From Chitinophaga pinensis DSM 2588 (lineage in GTDB: Bacteria > Bacteroidota > Bacteroidia > Chitinophagales > Chitinophagaceae): 64,000 nt of DNA. Below are positions 9,966-19,038 of the stretch, one piece after another (position 1 is the stretch's first letter; each line of letters opens with the position of its first letter). Both the position numbers and the translations under genes were made by a program. The stretch spans positions 372,001-436,000 of the forward strand of contig NC_013132.1 of the NCBI RefSeq assembly GCF_000024005.1, given 5' to 3'. The notes beneath the pieces are model-generated. The model had not been told where the DNA came from. It searched no databases and saw nothing but the letters and a program-made list of their open reading frames with translations.

Positions 9966-12900
9966 ATGGTGAATCATTCCTTTTACACTGAACAGTATCA
10001 ATCACTCGACGCCGATGCCCGCATCGTCGCAGACGTGCTGTCCGTATACCTATATCCCCTGGAACGATATACGTTTCTCGATGCGGTGAATCGCGTCAGG
10101 GAAATACCACAGGACAGGATACTTGATATCCTTGAACTACTAAAGGAAAAAGGACTGGGAACCTACAACCTGGCGGGCAATTATTCCCTGATACCAGAAT
10201 TGGGTTTCCTCCTGTTTCCGGAAAATATCAGAAAGCCGGAATACCTGCGCCTGCTGGATCATGCAAAACCATACTCATTTTACAGCACCAGCGCCCGCTT
10301 GCAGGAACTGCAACAATTGCTGACCGCCTTCTTTACCGGCGATCGCTCCCTGTTACTGCAACCTGTCAGAAAGATCAGTTTTGAACTCGCAGAATACTTT
10401 CCCTATCTCTGCTATTTGCTGTACTATCCCGAATACGTAGGATTATTACGATTGTTCGATACCGGCAGCATTACCAGTATCTATCACGCAGCCGTCCGGC
10501 AACACCTGCTGGCCATGAGTACGCCTGATGCTTTGCAACAGCTCAAAGTACAGGTCGCCATATTGATCAGAACAGAACCGGGTGCATTAGCACATGCAGA
10601 AGTCATCTTACAGGCCGGAGAAACAGGAGAGGAGATCACCGGTACGGACGCTATTTATGCACAGGCTGCCGTACATCTCTACGAAGGGCAATCCGACAAA
10701 GCCCTCACTGCATTTGAACAGGGTATCAAACAACAACGGCAACAGGATAAAAAACATACCATTCCGGTATCGCCACTCTTCGCCTTCCTGTACGCCTACA
10801 CCCTGACGATACTACCAGAAGAAAAAACATATACTACTATTAACAAAGTAGTAGCTGCATACGATAAAAAACTCTTCCAGGATATTACACCCGCCATTGC
10901 GCTGTTACACTTTCATAGCGGACGCAAAGAAAAAGCGGATCACATCCTGCAGATCCTGCTGGAAACAACTTCTAAACAGCCGGAAAAATACCTGCTCAGT
11001 TACCTGGCCTTGATATGTCTGCAGGCATATTACCCGAAAAGTAAACTGCTCAAACAATATAGCCCTTTCCTGAAAGTCGTTTTATATCACGGTATACAAC
11101 GCAAATACCGTCTGCTCACATACGAACTCTTATACCTGTTCCGTGAGCAGGCATATCTGAATAATGAAAAGACTTTCCGCGAACTGGCCGCCTTCATTGG
11201 TAAAGAGCCGATCTTTTCGCGGATGCAGCCGGTCGCGGACTGGGAACGCCTGCTCAACGTACTCATCCTACCTGAAGCCGGCAAAACACAAAAAGAAAAG
11301 GCGCCAGCCGCTACAAGACTGGCTTACCTGATTGACATCCGTAAATCAGAAATCCAGCCTGTCATACAAACACAAGGAGATACCGGATGGAGTAGAGGCC
11401 GGCTAGTAGAACTGAAAAAACTGAAGGATGGTCTGATAGAAGCGATGACGGATCACGATACCCGTATTGCCGGCGCGATCATCAAAGAAAACTATCATAC
11501 CTATGGTACCGAAGCCTATGCCTTTGGCGAAAGAGTATGGCATGAAATAACAGGTCATCCTTATCTGTTCATGCTGGATGCACCGGAAACCCCTGTGGAG
11601 ATTATCAAGGGACAACCGGAACTGGTGGTTAATAAAACAGGTAACGGCTACGAATTCAGCACCAATATCAACGATTATATCAGCGATACCGTACTGATAA
11701 AAGAATCAGATACACGCCTGAAAGTGATCAGGCTTACACAACAACAACGTACCGTATTACAGACGCTCCGGCAAATTGAAACAGTGCCTGCCACAGGAAA
11801 AGATAAACTGATGCAGGCGCTGCGCAATATAGGCGCTCATATGACGGTGCATTCCAACCTGGATGACACCGCAGCATTAAATATTAAGCAACGGGCAGGC
11901 GACGCCCGTATACGCGTACAGCTGCAACCCACCGGCGATGCATTGAGAGCCTCCTTCTTTGTAAAACCGTTTGTCAATGATCCACCTTATTGCAAACCAG
12001 GAGAAGGCGCCAAACACCTGATCGGCGTTACCAATGGAGAACGTTGTCAGGCTACCCGCGATCTCGATGCAGAAAAGAGCAATCTGGAAAAACTCGTTAC
12101 CCTTATCCAGGAATCTGTCAAACAGGAAATAGAAGATGACGTCATCATCTTCGAAGATCCTCTGGAATGCCTGCAACTGCTGGAAGTCATACAACGTCAC
12201 CCTGAACTGGCCACTGCGGAATGGCCGGAAGGACAGAAATTACGGGTACGTATGGTCGAACCACAGGCGCAACTCCGCCTGACCATCCGCAGGGTAGATG
12301 GTAAATGGTTTGCTGCTAACGGCGATCTCAAAGTGGACGAAGACACGGTCTTATCCCTGAAAGATCTGCTGGACGCTGTGAAAGCCAGCAATAGCCGCTT
12401 TGTGACAGTAGGAAAAGGGGAATTCCTTTCGCTGACCGGTAAACTCTACCGTCAGCTGAATGAACTCGCCAGTGTAGCAATAGCAGAACACGAAGAACTC
12501 CGTATACGTCCACTTGCTGCACACATGCTGGACGAACTACTGGAAGGCGCCAGCCAGGTGGAAACAGATGAACACTGGAAAGCACTGCGCGCCGGACAGG
12601 CAGCGGCAGCAACCGTACAGGCAGAAATCCCTGCTACCTTACAAACACAATTACGTCCTTACCAGGAAGAAGGCTTCCGATGGATGGCCAGACTGGCCGC
12701 ATGGGGCGCAGGCGCCTGTCTCGCTGATGACATGGGTCTGGGCAAAACGATCCAGGCAATCGCCATGTTGTTATATAGGGCACATGAAGGTCCGGCGCTG
12801 GTGGTATGTCCGGCATCCGTATTGCCGAACTGGGTAAACGAACTGTATAAGTTCGCACCTTCTTTACAAGTCAGACAGATCGCCGGCAGTAAACGACATG

Positions 12901-14030
12901 CCATACTGAAAGCAGCCGGTCCATTTGATGTAGTACTGATCACCTACGGTATCCTGCAATCCGAAGATGAACTGCTATCCGTGATTCCATGGAACACCGT
13001 CGTACTGGATGAAGCGCATACCATTAAAAACTACCAGACCAAAACCTCCAAAGCTGCCATGGCTTTACAGGCTGGCTTCAGACTGATACTGACTGGTACC
13101 CCGGTACAGAACCACCTGACTGAGATCTGGAACCTTTTCAACTTTATCAATCCCGGACTACTGGGTAGCCTGCCATATTTTAATAAACAGTTTACTACGC
13201 CGGTTATATATAACGCAGAAAGTACTGTTACTAAACACCTGCGTAAGATCGTCGCGCCATTCATGCTACGTCGTACCAAAACCGCCGTATTGGATGAACT
13301 GCCGGAGAAAACAGAGATTGTGAAAATGATCTCCCTGTCGCCGGAAGAAGCGGCTTTCTATGAAGCACTTCGCCTGAAAGCAGTGGAAAATATCAAACGT
13401 TATAGTAAAGACAAGACCAGCAAGCATAATTTAAATACACTGACAGAGATCGGGAAACTGCGCATGGCAGCCTGTAATACACAGATGATAGATCCGGAGA
13501 TCCGGATACCTTCTTCCAAACTCGCTGTATTCATTGAAATCGTAAAAGAGCTGATCGACAATAATCACCGCGCACTGGTGTTTAGTCAGTACGTAAAACA
13601 CCTCGACCTGGTCAGGTTAGCCCTCGATGAACTGAATGTTTCCTATTGCTACCTGGATGGCAGCACTCCTATCCCCGTCAGGGAAAGAGTCGTAAAAGAA
13701 TTCCAGGCAGGCGCCGGTTCACTATTCCTGATCAGTCTTAAAGCTGGCGGAACTGGTCTGAACCTGACTGCCGCTGACTATGTCATTCACTTGGATCCCT
13801 GGTGGAATCCTGCTATTGAAGAACAGGCATCAGATAGAGCATATCGTATCGGTCAGACAAGACCAGTAACAATATACAGGCTGGTAACAAGACACACCAT
13901 TGAAGAAAAGATCATCGCACTCCATAATAGTAAAAGAGACCTGGCCGACAGACTTCTGGAAGGAAGCGACATCAGTGGTAAGTTATCCACGGATGAATTA
14001 TTATCCCTGATTGCAAAAGCAGATAAATAA
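9966..14030 (+). CDS. SNF2/RapA-family DEAH ATPase with a long N-terminal extension
   Basis: 1354-residue superfamily 2 ATPase. The C-terminal part is clear: Walker A in ADDMGLGKT (920-928), Walker B DEAH at 1015-1018, motif III LTGTPVQN, and the helicase C domain with VFSQYVKH, AGGTGLNLTAAD and QASDRAYRIGQ. Proteins of this family are ATP-driven DNA translocases that remodel protein-DNA or RNA polymerase complexes. The first 870 or so residues carry no domain I recognise; residues about 220-420 look helical and TPR-like. The gene directly follows a REC-only regulator, so signalling control of the ATPase is possible but only inferred from position. Start: ATG at 9966. Confidence 0.9.
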   Translation: MVNHSFYTEQYQSLDADARIVADVLSVYLYPLERYTFLDAVNRVREIPQDRILDILELLKEKGLGTYNLAGNYSLIPELGFLLFPENIRKPEYLRLLDHAKPYSFYSTSARLQELQQLLTAFFTGDRSLLLQPVRKISFELAEYFPYLCYLLYYPEYVGLLRLFDTGSITSIYHAAVRQHLLAMSTPDALQQLKVQVAILIRTEPGALAHAEVILQAGETGEEITGTDAIYAQAAVHLYEGQSDKALTAFEQGIKQQRQQDKKHTIPVSPLFAFLYAYTLTILPEEKTYTTINKVVAAYDKKLFQDITPAIALLHFHSGRKEKADHILQILLETTSKQPEKYLLSYLALICLQAYYPKSKLLKQYSPFLKVVLYHGIQRKYRLLTYELLYLFREQAYLNNEKTFRELAAFIGKEPIFSRMQPVADWERLLNVLILPEAGKTQKEKAPAATRLAYLIDIRKSEIQPVIQTQGDTGWSRGRLVELKKLKDGLIEAMTDHDTRIAGAIIKENYHTYGTEAYAFGERVWHEITGHPYLFMLDAPETPVEIIKGQPELVVNKTGNGYEFSTNINDYISDTVLIKESDTRLKVIRLTQQQRTVLQTLRQIETVPATGKDKLMQALRNIGAHMTVHSNLDDTAALNIKQRAGDARIRVQLQPTGDALRASFFVKPFVNDPPYCKPGEGAKHLIGVTNGERCQATRDLDAEKSNLEKLVTLIQESVKQEIEDDVIIFEDPLECLQLLEVIQRHPELATAEWPEGQKLRVRMVEPQAQLRLTIRRVDGKWFAANGDLKVDEDTVLSLKDLLDAVKASNSRFVTVGKGEFLSLTGKLYRQLNELASVAIAEHEELRIRPLAAHMLDELLEGASQVETDEHWKALRAGQAAAATVQAEIPATLQTQLRPYQEEGFRWMARLAAWGAGACLADDMGLGKTIQAIAMLLYRAHEGPALVVCPASVLPNWVNELYKFAPSLQVRQIAGSKRHAILKAAGPFDVVLITYGILQSEDELLSVIPWNTVVLDEAHTIKNYQTKTSKAAMALQAGFRLILTGTPVQNHLTEIWNLFNFINPGLLGSLPYFNKQFTTPVIYNAESTVTKHLRKIVAPFMLRRTKTAVLDELPEKTEIVKMISLSPEEAAFYEALRLKAVENIKRYSKDKTSKHNLNTLTEIGKLRMAACNTQMIDPEIRIPSSKLAVFIEIVKELIDNNHRALVFSQYVKHLDLVRLALDELNVSYCYLDGSTPIPVRERVVKEFQAGAGSLFLISLKAGGTGLNLTAADYVIHLDPWWNPAIEEQASDRAYRIGQTRPVTIYRLVTRHTIEEKIIALHNSKRDLADRLLEGSDISGKLSTDELLSLIAKADK

Positions 14031-14551
14031 TAGAAAGTGATTGTTCATAAAGGCAACAATGGAAACACTGTTAGTATATAGCTCAATGACAGCAGAAGAA
14101 TAAACGGATAGTATTCCTATTGATATTGAATGATCTGACCTTTAAATTTTGACAAATAATCGCGCAGAAATCCTTCATTTTTTATCGCGCAACGCATTTT
14201 TCTTCATTTTAATATTAATTATTTCAAAAAGAGAAGAAATAATTTCCTGATATCAAAATTTGATTATCTTTAGCGTGTACTTATCCTATGAATCACCTTT
14301 TTACATCGGCTCGAATCCCGCTATGGCGTGGCATTTGAGCCGATGCAATGAAAATCATCCGTAATAATTTTTTACTATCCTATGAAACACCTGCCTTCGA
14401 TAAAAGGCACCTGAAAATCGTCTAAAATCTCCCCCTTGTATCCCCAATTTTTGTTACTTTCAGGATTACTGATATCCTGATGTGATTTTTCATTCCCTCC
14501 TGCGAATAATAAGGTAAATATTTATTCAAATGACCTTAATGATTACATCAT
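14031..14551. other. 521-bp intergenic stretch with direct repeats, no gene seen
   Basis: AT-rich gap between the SNF2 gene and the ECF sigma gene. It holds a direct repeat of ATCGCGCA near 14160-14200 and the tandem box/hairpin element described separately (14282-14419). No ORF of convincing length or codon use is present. The promoter of the downstream sigma gene should lie here, but no perfect TAnnTTTG was found. Confidence 0.7.
14282..14419 (+). repeat. Two tandem copies of a box-hairpin-box element
   Basis: TATCCTATGAATCACCT (14282-14298) recurs with one change as TATCCTATGAAACACCT (14376-14392), 94 bp later. Each copy is followed by a different hairpin: CATCGGCTC/GAGCCGATG (14304-14312 with 14337-14345), and TGCCTT/AAGGCA (14392-14397 with 14404-14409). 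Each hairpin is followed within 2-3 nt by TGAAAATC (14349-14356 and 14412-14419). The shared boxes with unlike hairpins suggest a structured RNA or a repeated binding element rather than chance. Confidence 0.55.
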
Positions 14552-15049
14552 ATGGCCCCTCCAAAAGAAGATAAGCTCTTTCTGTCGGTCATCGAACAGC
14601 ATAAGGGAATTATCTATAAAATAGCCAATTCCTACTGCCACCATACAGAAGACAGAAAAGATCTCATACAGGAGATCATCTTCCAGCTATGGCGATCATT
14701 TGACCGGTATAATGATCAGTATAAGTATTCTACCTGGCTATACAGAATAGCCCTGAACGTGGCGATCTCCTTCTATCGTAAAGACAGTAAGCGCAACAGC
14801 GCACACGAACTCACCGCCGATATTATCGTCCTTACAGAAGAAACAGCAGATATGGAACAGCTGCAATTATTGCAACGCTTCATTCATGAACTGCCGGAAC
14901 TGGACAGAGCTATCATGTTGTTGTACCTGGAAGAGAAAAGCTATAAGGAAATAGCCGATATACTGGGATTAACAGAAACCAACATCGCAACAAAGATCAA
15001 CCGCATCAAAAGCAAACTGAAAAACAAATTTTCCACCATTCATACCTGA
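14552..15049 (+). CDS. ECF RNA polymerase sigma factor (sigma-70 regions 2 and 4)
   Basis: 165-residue alternative sigma factor directing RNA polymerase to a small regulon. Region 2 (about 10-75) includes KDLIQEIIFQLWRSF and STWLYRIALNVAISFYRK. Region 4 (about 105-160) includes LPELDRAIMLLYLEEKSYKEIADILGLTE style HTH residues ending in KIKSK-like basic residues. Length is typical of the family. The next gene starts 5 nt after its stop and encodes a membrane protein with no recognisable FecR domain; by position that protein is the candidate anti-sigma factor. Start: ATG at 14552. Confidence 0.9.
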   Translation: MAPPKEDKLFLSVIEQHKGIIYKIANSYCHHTEDRKDLIQEIIFQLWRSFDRYNDQYKYSTWLYRIALNVAISFYRKDSKRNSAHELTADIIVLTEETADMEQLQLLQRFIHELPELDRAIMLLYLEEKSYKEIADILGLTETNIATKINRIKSKLKNKFSTIHT

Positions 15050-15054
15050 TAACA

Positions 15055-15711
15055 ATGGAAGACATCTTATTAAAACAAATGTGGGCCGCTTACGATAAAA
15101 AGCTGGAAAAGTCACTGACACTGAATCAACGCCTGATCACCGAAATACAGACCCAGAAAGCAAGAACTGCACTCCGGCCATTAAAAGCAATCAAGATCGT
15201 AGCCGTAATCCTGGGTATCATCTGGTCGCTGTTCCTGTCTGCACTGGTCGTTCTGGCCATCATGTACATGACGCCTTATAGTCTCTTCTTCATTATATCT
15301 GCAATGGCCGTTATCATCATTACCGTCACAGCCATCGTTGTATATATCCGACAGGTAGCGCTGATACAACAGATCGACAATGACAACAATGTACTGGACA
15401 CACAGAAAAAACTGGTTCGCCTGCAACTTTCAACTATCAGTATCGTACGCATACTTATGTTGTCAGCCCCCTTTTATACCACCTTCTACTTCAATAAAGG
15501 CATGTTTGAAAATGGTACCATCGGACTATGGGTATTCCAGCTGACCATCACTTTTCTGTTTTCAGCGCTCGTCATCTGGTTCTACCAAAACGCGAAGATC
15601 GAAAATGCAGATAAACGCTGGTTTAAGATTATCTTTGGTAGCAGTGAATGGATCGCTCTTACAAAGGCCCAACACTTCCTCCACGAGATTGAAGCCTACG
15701 AAAAAGAATAA
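15055..15711 (+). CDS. Four-helix membrane protein downstream of ECF sigma, possible anti-sigma factor
   Basis: 218 residues, family not recognised. A charged N-terminal segment (1-42) is followed by hydrophobic stretches at about 45-68, 75-97, 122-143 and 155-177, and a soluble C-terminal tail. The layout, a cytoplasmic N-terminus before the membrane helices and a gene start 5 nt after an ECF sigma gene, fits a membrane anti-sigma factor. I see no zinc-binding HxxxCxxC motif and no FecR motif, so the role is inferred from position only. The DUF1905 gene follows after 3 nt. Confidence 0.75.
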   Translation: MEDILLKQMWAAYDKKLEKSLTLNQRLITEIQTQKARTALRPLKAIKIVAVILGIIWSLFLSALVVLAIMYMTPYSLFFIISAMAVIIITVTAIVVYIRQVALIQQIDNDNNVLDTQKKLVRLQLSTISIVRILMLSAPFYTTFYFNKGMFENGTIGLWVFQLTITFLFSALVIWFYQNAKIENADKRWFKIIFGSSEWIALTKAQHFLHEIEAYEKE

Positions 15712-15714
15712 CAC

Positions 15715-16194
15715 ATGTCCAGGAAAGTAACTTTTGATGCCGTGATACGACAACATGGTGGTATGAATGCCGGCTATGTCGTGTTTCCTTATAACGTACA
15801 GGAATTGTTTGGCGTAAAAGGCCAGGTAAAGGTGAAAGCACTGATTGATGGTAAAGTGACCTATCGGGGCAGCCTGACAAAGATGAACATGCCGGAGCAC
15901 TGGCTGGGCATTACCCAGACAATCCGGCAACAACTAGGTAAAGAACTCGGCGATACCATCCACGTCGAACTGGAACAGGACCTGGAAGTCAGGGAAGTAC
16001 CACTCACAGCCGAAGTAGTCGCTTTATTTGCCAAACACCCTAAAGCGGAAGCCTTTTATACTAAACTGTCTTACACCGACAGGAAGGAATATATGGTGTG
16101 GATCACCTCTGCTAAAAGAGAGGAGACCAAACAAAACCGTCTTAAAAGCATGATCGAAAAGCTGGAAGCAGGAAAGAAGGTGACCGAGAAATAA
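15715..16194 (+). CDS. DUF1905 / YdeI (OmpD-associated)-like protein
   Basis: 159-residue soluble protein. The N-terminal part (about 5-90, with FPYNVQELFGVKGQVKVKALIDG and YRGSL) matches the beta-barrel DUF1905 pattern. The C-terminal part (about 100-155, with LFAKHPKAEAFYTKLSYTDRKEY) matches the YdeI/OmpD-associated helical domain, in which a KEY-I-W-I-A-KR type segment is typical. The biochemical function is unknown. It starts 3 nt after the membrane protein and is probably co-transcribed with the sigma gene. Confidence 0.8.
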   Translation: MSRKVTFDAVIRQHGGMNAGYVVFPYNVQELFGVKGQVKVKALIDGKVTYRGSLTKMNMPEHWLGITQTIRQQLGKELGDTIHVELEQDLEVREVPLTAEVVALFAKHPKAEAFYTKLSYTDRKEYMVWITSAKREETKQNRLKSMIEKLEAGKKVTEK

Positions 16195-16246
16195 TAATTC
16201 GGTTCCTTTGATTTAACTTGTACCTTCAATGGACTGCCAGTGAAAC

Positions 16247-19036
16247 ATGAGTGAACTTATAACACCCAAACCGTCTATCCCCCGGGACCAGGAACTTCAG
16301 ATACGTTTTGCATTACATGCTGCCGGGATCGGTACATGGGATGTAGATATGGTCAACCGGCAGATCGTACTGGATGAACGTTGCAGGGCTTTATTCAGAC
16401 TGGCAGACGACGAAACGCCTACTTACGAGACCGTCATACGGCATATTCACTACGCAGATCAGGACTCCGTACGGCAGACGGTCAGACAGGCATTACAGCC
16501 GCAATCTGATCATCAGTTCAGCGTCCGGTTCAGAAGCATTGCAAGTGACAACAACAATACTTTATGGCTGAATGTAAAAGGACAGGCTTACTTTGATAAC
16601 GAAGGAAAAGCCATCCGCCTCTCCGGCATCAGCCAGGATATTACCGCAGAAATAGCCGCCCATGAGAAGGCAGAAGCAGCAGAAAGACTGGCCAGTCTCG
16701 CTGTAGAAGGTTCTGACGCCGGTATCTTTACCGTCGATCTGAGCACCGATGATATTGACTTCTCTGCCAATCTTCAATACATTATGACGGGCATACGGGA
16801 ACCTGTCGTTAAGAAACGGAACATACTGATCAGCCATATTCACCCGGATGATGTGCCAATAAGAGAACGTGCATATGCAATGGCCGCCCAAACCGGTACC
16901 CTGCACTATGAAGCACGTTTCGTATGGGAAGACGGTACTATTCACTGGGGTAAAGTACGTGGCAAGTATTACTATGATATAAACGGTACCCCCGTATCAC
17001 TGTCCGGTATCTGCCTGGATATCACCCTGCAGAAAGAACAGGACCGCCTGCTCAAAGAAGTTGAACAACGCTTTGCACTCTCCTTTAACAATGCCACCAT
17101 CGGCATGGCCTTCATCGATAGCCAGGCAAAGTTCAATATGATCAACAAAGCCTTTGCAGGTCTATTGGGTTGCACCGCAGAAGAACTGACCGGCAAAGAA
17201 TACATCGAGATCGTACATACCGAACATCAGCAGGAAAATGTACAGCTCTTCGCAGAACTGATGCAGGGTAAACGTGATGTATTCAATCAGATCAAACGTT
17301 ATAGGCTAAGGGATGGCGCCGAACGATGGGTACAGGTTAATACAGCCCGTATCACCAGTCAGAACGATCAGAAAGAAAACATACTGGTGATCGCTTTTGA
17401 TATCAGCAACGAAGTAGCCGCCCGCCAGGAACAGCAAAAGCTGCTGACACTGGTAGAAAACAGCAGCGACTTTATTGCCGTAGCTAATCTCGATGGTACC
17501 ATTACCTATGTGAATGATGCCGGTATGAAATTACTGGGCATGGGCCGAAAGAGCTCCACCATCACGCGTAATATAAGGGATATCTTTACCCTCGAACACC
17601 TGGTACATCTCGAAAAACATATCCTTCCTGCTGTCTTTATAGAAGGTAAATGGACAGGAAGACAATACTATACACAACAGGAAACCGGCGAACAGATTCC
17701 TTTTCATACCAATGCTTTCCGGCTCGACAGTCCTATGAGCGGAGAACCCATTGCTGTTGCCTGCGTAGCCAGAGACCTGAGAGCAGAACAGGAAGTGCAA
17801 CAGGCACTCCTGGAAAGTGAATACCGGTTCCGCTCTCTCGTAGAAGAAGCGCCTGTAGCCACCGCACTCTTTGTAGGTCCTGAACTGGTCATAGAAGTCG
17901 CTAATGAACCGATGATCAATGTATGGGGCAAAGGAAGATCCGTTCTCGGCAAAAAACTGTCTGATGCAGTACCTGAACTGAAAGAACAGCCTTTCCTGAA
18001 AATACTGGATGAGGTATATAGAACCGGTATCGCCTATCATGAAAAAGAAGCCAGGGCAATCCTTGTCATCAATGGCAAACCGCAAACATTCTATTTCAAC
18101 TATACTTACAAACCATTGCTGAATGCAATGGGAGAAGTCTTCGCGATTGTAGACATGGCCATCGATGTAACCGAACAGGTACTGGCCCGTAACAAACTAC
18201 TGGAACATCAGGGTAACCTGGAACTGGAAGTGGCTGAAAGGACAGAAGAACTTGCCGCCTCCAATGAGGAACTGGCAGCCATGAACGAAGAATTACAGGA
18301 TGCCAACGCCAATCTCGTCAGATCTAATCAGGAGCTGGAACAATACGCATACGTGGCCAGTCATGACCTGCAGGAGCCTTTGCGCAAGATCCGCATTTAT
18401 GCCGACCTGCTGAACCGTTATGAAGACCTCGTTCCGGATCATAAGAAGCTGGTGGAAAAGATCAATCAGTCGTCAGAAAGAATGTCGATGCTGATCAAAG
18501 ACCTGTTGGAGTTTTCCAGACTGCTGGAGAAAGGAAATATGACGCGGCCAATAGACCTCACCTTCATCCTACAAAGCGTCATCAGCGATTTCGAACTGAT
18601 CATAGAAGAGAAAAATGCAGAGATCCTGATCGGACCACTCCCTACTATACAGGGTATTCCGCTACAGATCAACCAGCTGTTCTATAACCTTATGAGTAAT
18701 GCCTTGAAGTTTACACAGCCAGGCATCCGCCCCGTAATAGAAATCGGCGCAAAAATCATAACATCCGATATGGCAGGCAGCTACCTCGGCAAATCCGAGC
18801 GATACAGACAATACTTTGATATCACCTTCAGGGATAATGGCATCGGCTTCGAACAGAAATATGCCGAACAGATCTTCGAAGTATTCAAACGCCTGCATAA
18901 CCGCGCCATGTTTCCCGGTTCCGGTATCGGATTGTCTTTATGCAGACGCATTGTGGCCAATCACGCAGGCCACCTGTTTGTAGAGTCTGCGCCTGGGAAG
19001 GGGACCCTCTTTCATATTATCATTCCCGGATTATAA
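16247..19036 (+). CDS. Multi-PAS sensor histidine kinase
   Basis: 929-residue cytoplasmic kinase with no membrane segment. Five PAS/PAC modules are visible at about 18-135, 145-265, 270-390, 400-515 and 525-645; several end in the PAC pattern GxxxxxxGIxxDIT. A coiled coil rich in EELAA/EELQD (about 645-695) leads to HisKA with His706 in ASHDLQEPLRKI, and HATPase_c with NLMSNALKF, DNGIGF and GSGIGLSLCRR. There is no receiver, so the phospho-acceptor is elsewhere. The H-box is almost the same as in the 424-residue hybrid at 1954-3228. The gene lies 52 nt after the DUF1905 gene. It ends 2 nt before the convergent MBL gene with no terminator between. Confidence 0.92.
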   Translation: MSELITPKPSIPRDQELQIRFALHAAGIGTWDVDMVNRQIVLDERCRALFRLADDETPTYETVIRHIHYADQDSVRQTVRQALQPQSDHQFSVRFRSIASDNNNTLWLNVKGQAYFDNEGKAIRLSGISQDITAEIAAHEKAEAAERLASLAVEGSDAGIFTVDLSTDDIDFSANLQYIMTGIREPVVKKRNILISHIHPDDVPIRERAYAMAAQTGTLHYEARFVWEDGTIHWGKVRGKYYYDINGTPVSLSGICLDITLQKEQDRLLKEVEQRFALSFNNATIGMAFIDSQAKFNMINKAFAGLLGCTAEELTGKEYIEIVHTEHQQENVQLFAELMQGKRDVFNQIKRYRLRDGAERWVQVNTARITSQNDQKENILVIAFDISNEVAARQEQQKLLTLVENSSDFIAVANLDGTITYVNDAGMKLLGMGRKSSTITRNIRDIFTLEHLVHLEKHILPAVFIEGKWTGRQYYTQQETGEQIPFHTNAFRLDSPMSGEPIAVACVARDLRAEQEVQQALLESEYRFRSLVEEAPVATALFVGPELVIEVANEPMINVWGKGRSVLGKKLSDAVPELKEQPFLKILDEVYRTGIAYHEKEARAILVINGKPQTFYFNYTYKPLLNAMGEVFAIVDMAIDVTEQVLARNKLLEHQGNLELEVAERTEELAASNEELAAMNEELQDANANLVRSNQELEQYAYVASHDLQEPLRKIRIYADLLNRYEDLVPDHKKLVEKINQSSERMSMLIKDLLEFSRLLEKGNMTRPIDLTFILQSVISDFELIIEEKNAEILIGPLPTIQGIPLQINQLFYNLMSNALKFTQPGIRPVIEIGAKIITSDMAGSYLGKSERYRQYFDITFRDNGIGFEQKYAEQIFEVFKRLHNRAMFPGSGIGLSLCRRIVANHAGHLFVESAPGKGTLFHIIIPGL

Positions 19037-19038
19037 TA

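Noticed and set aside
14304..14345. tRNA-like T-arm sequence (GGCTCGAATCCCGC)
   Set aside because: No acceptor stem, anticodon arm or D arm can be built around it; it is part of the box-hairpin element.
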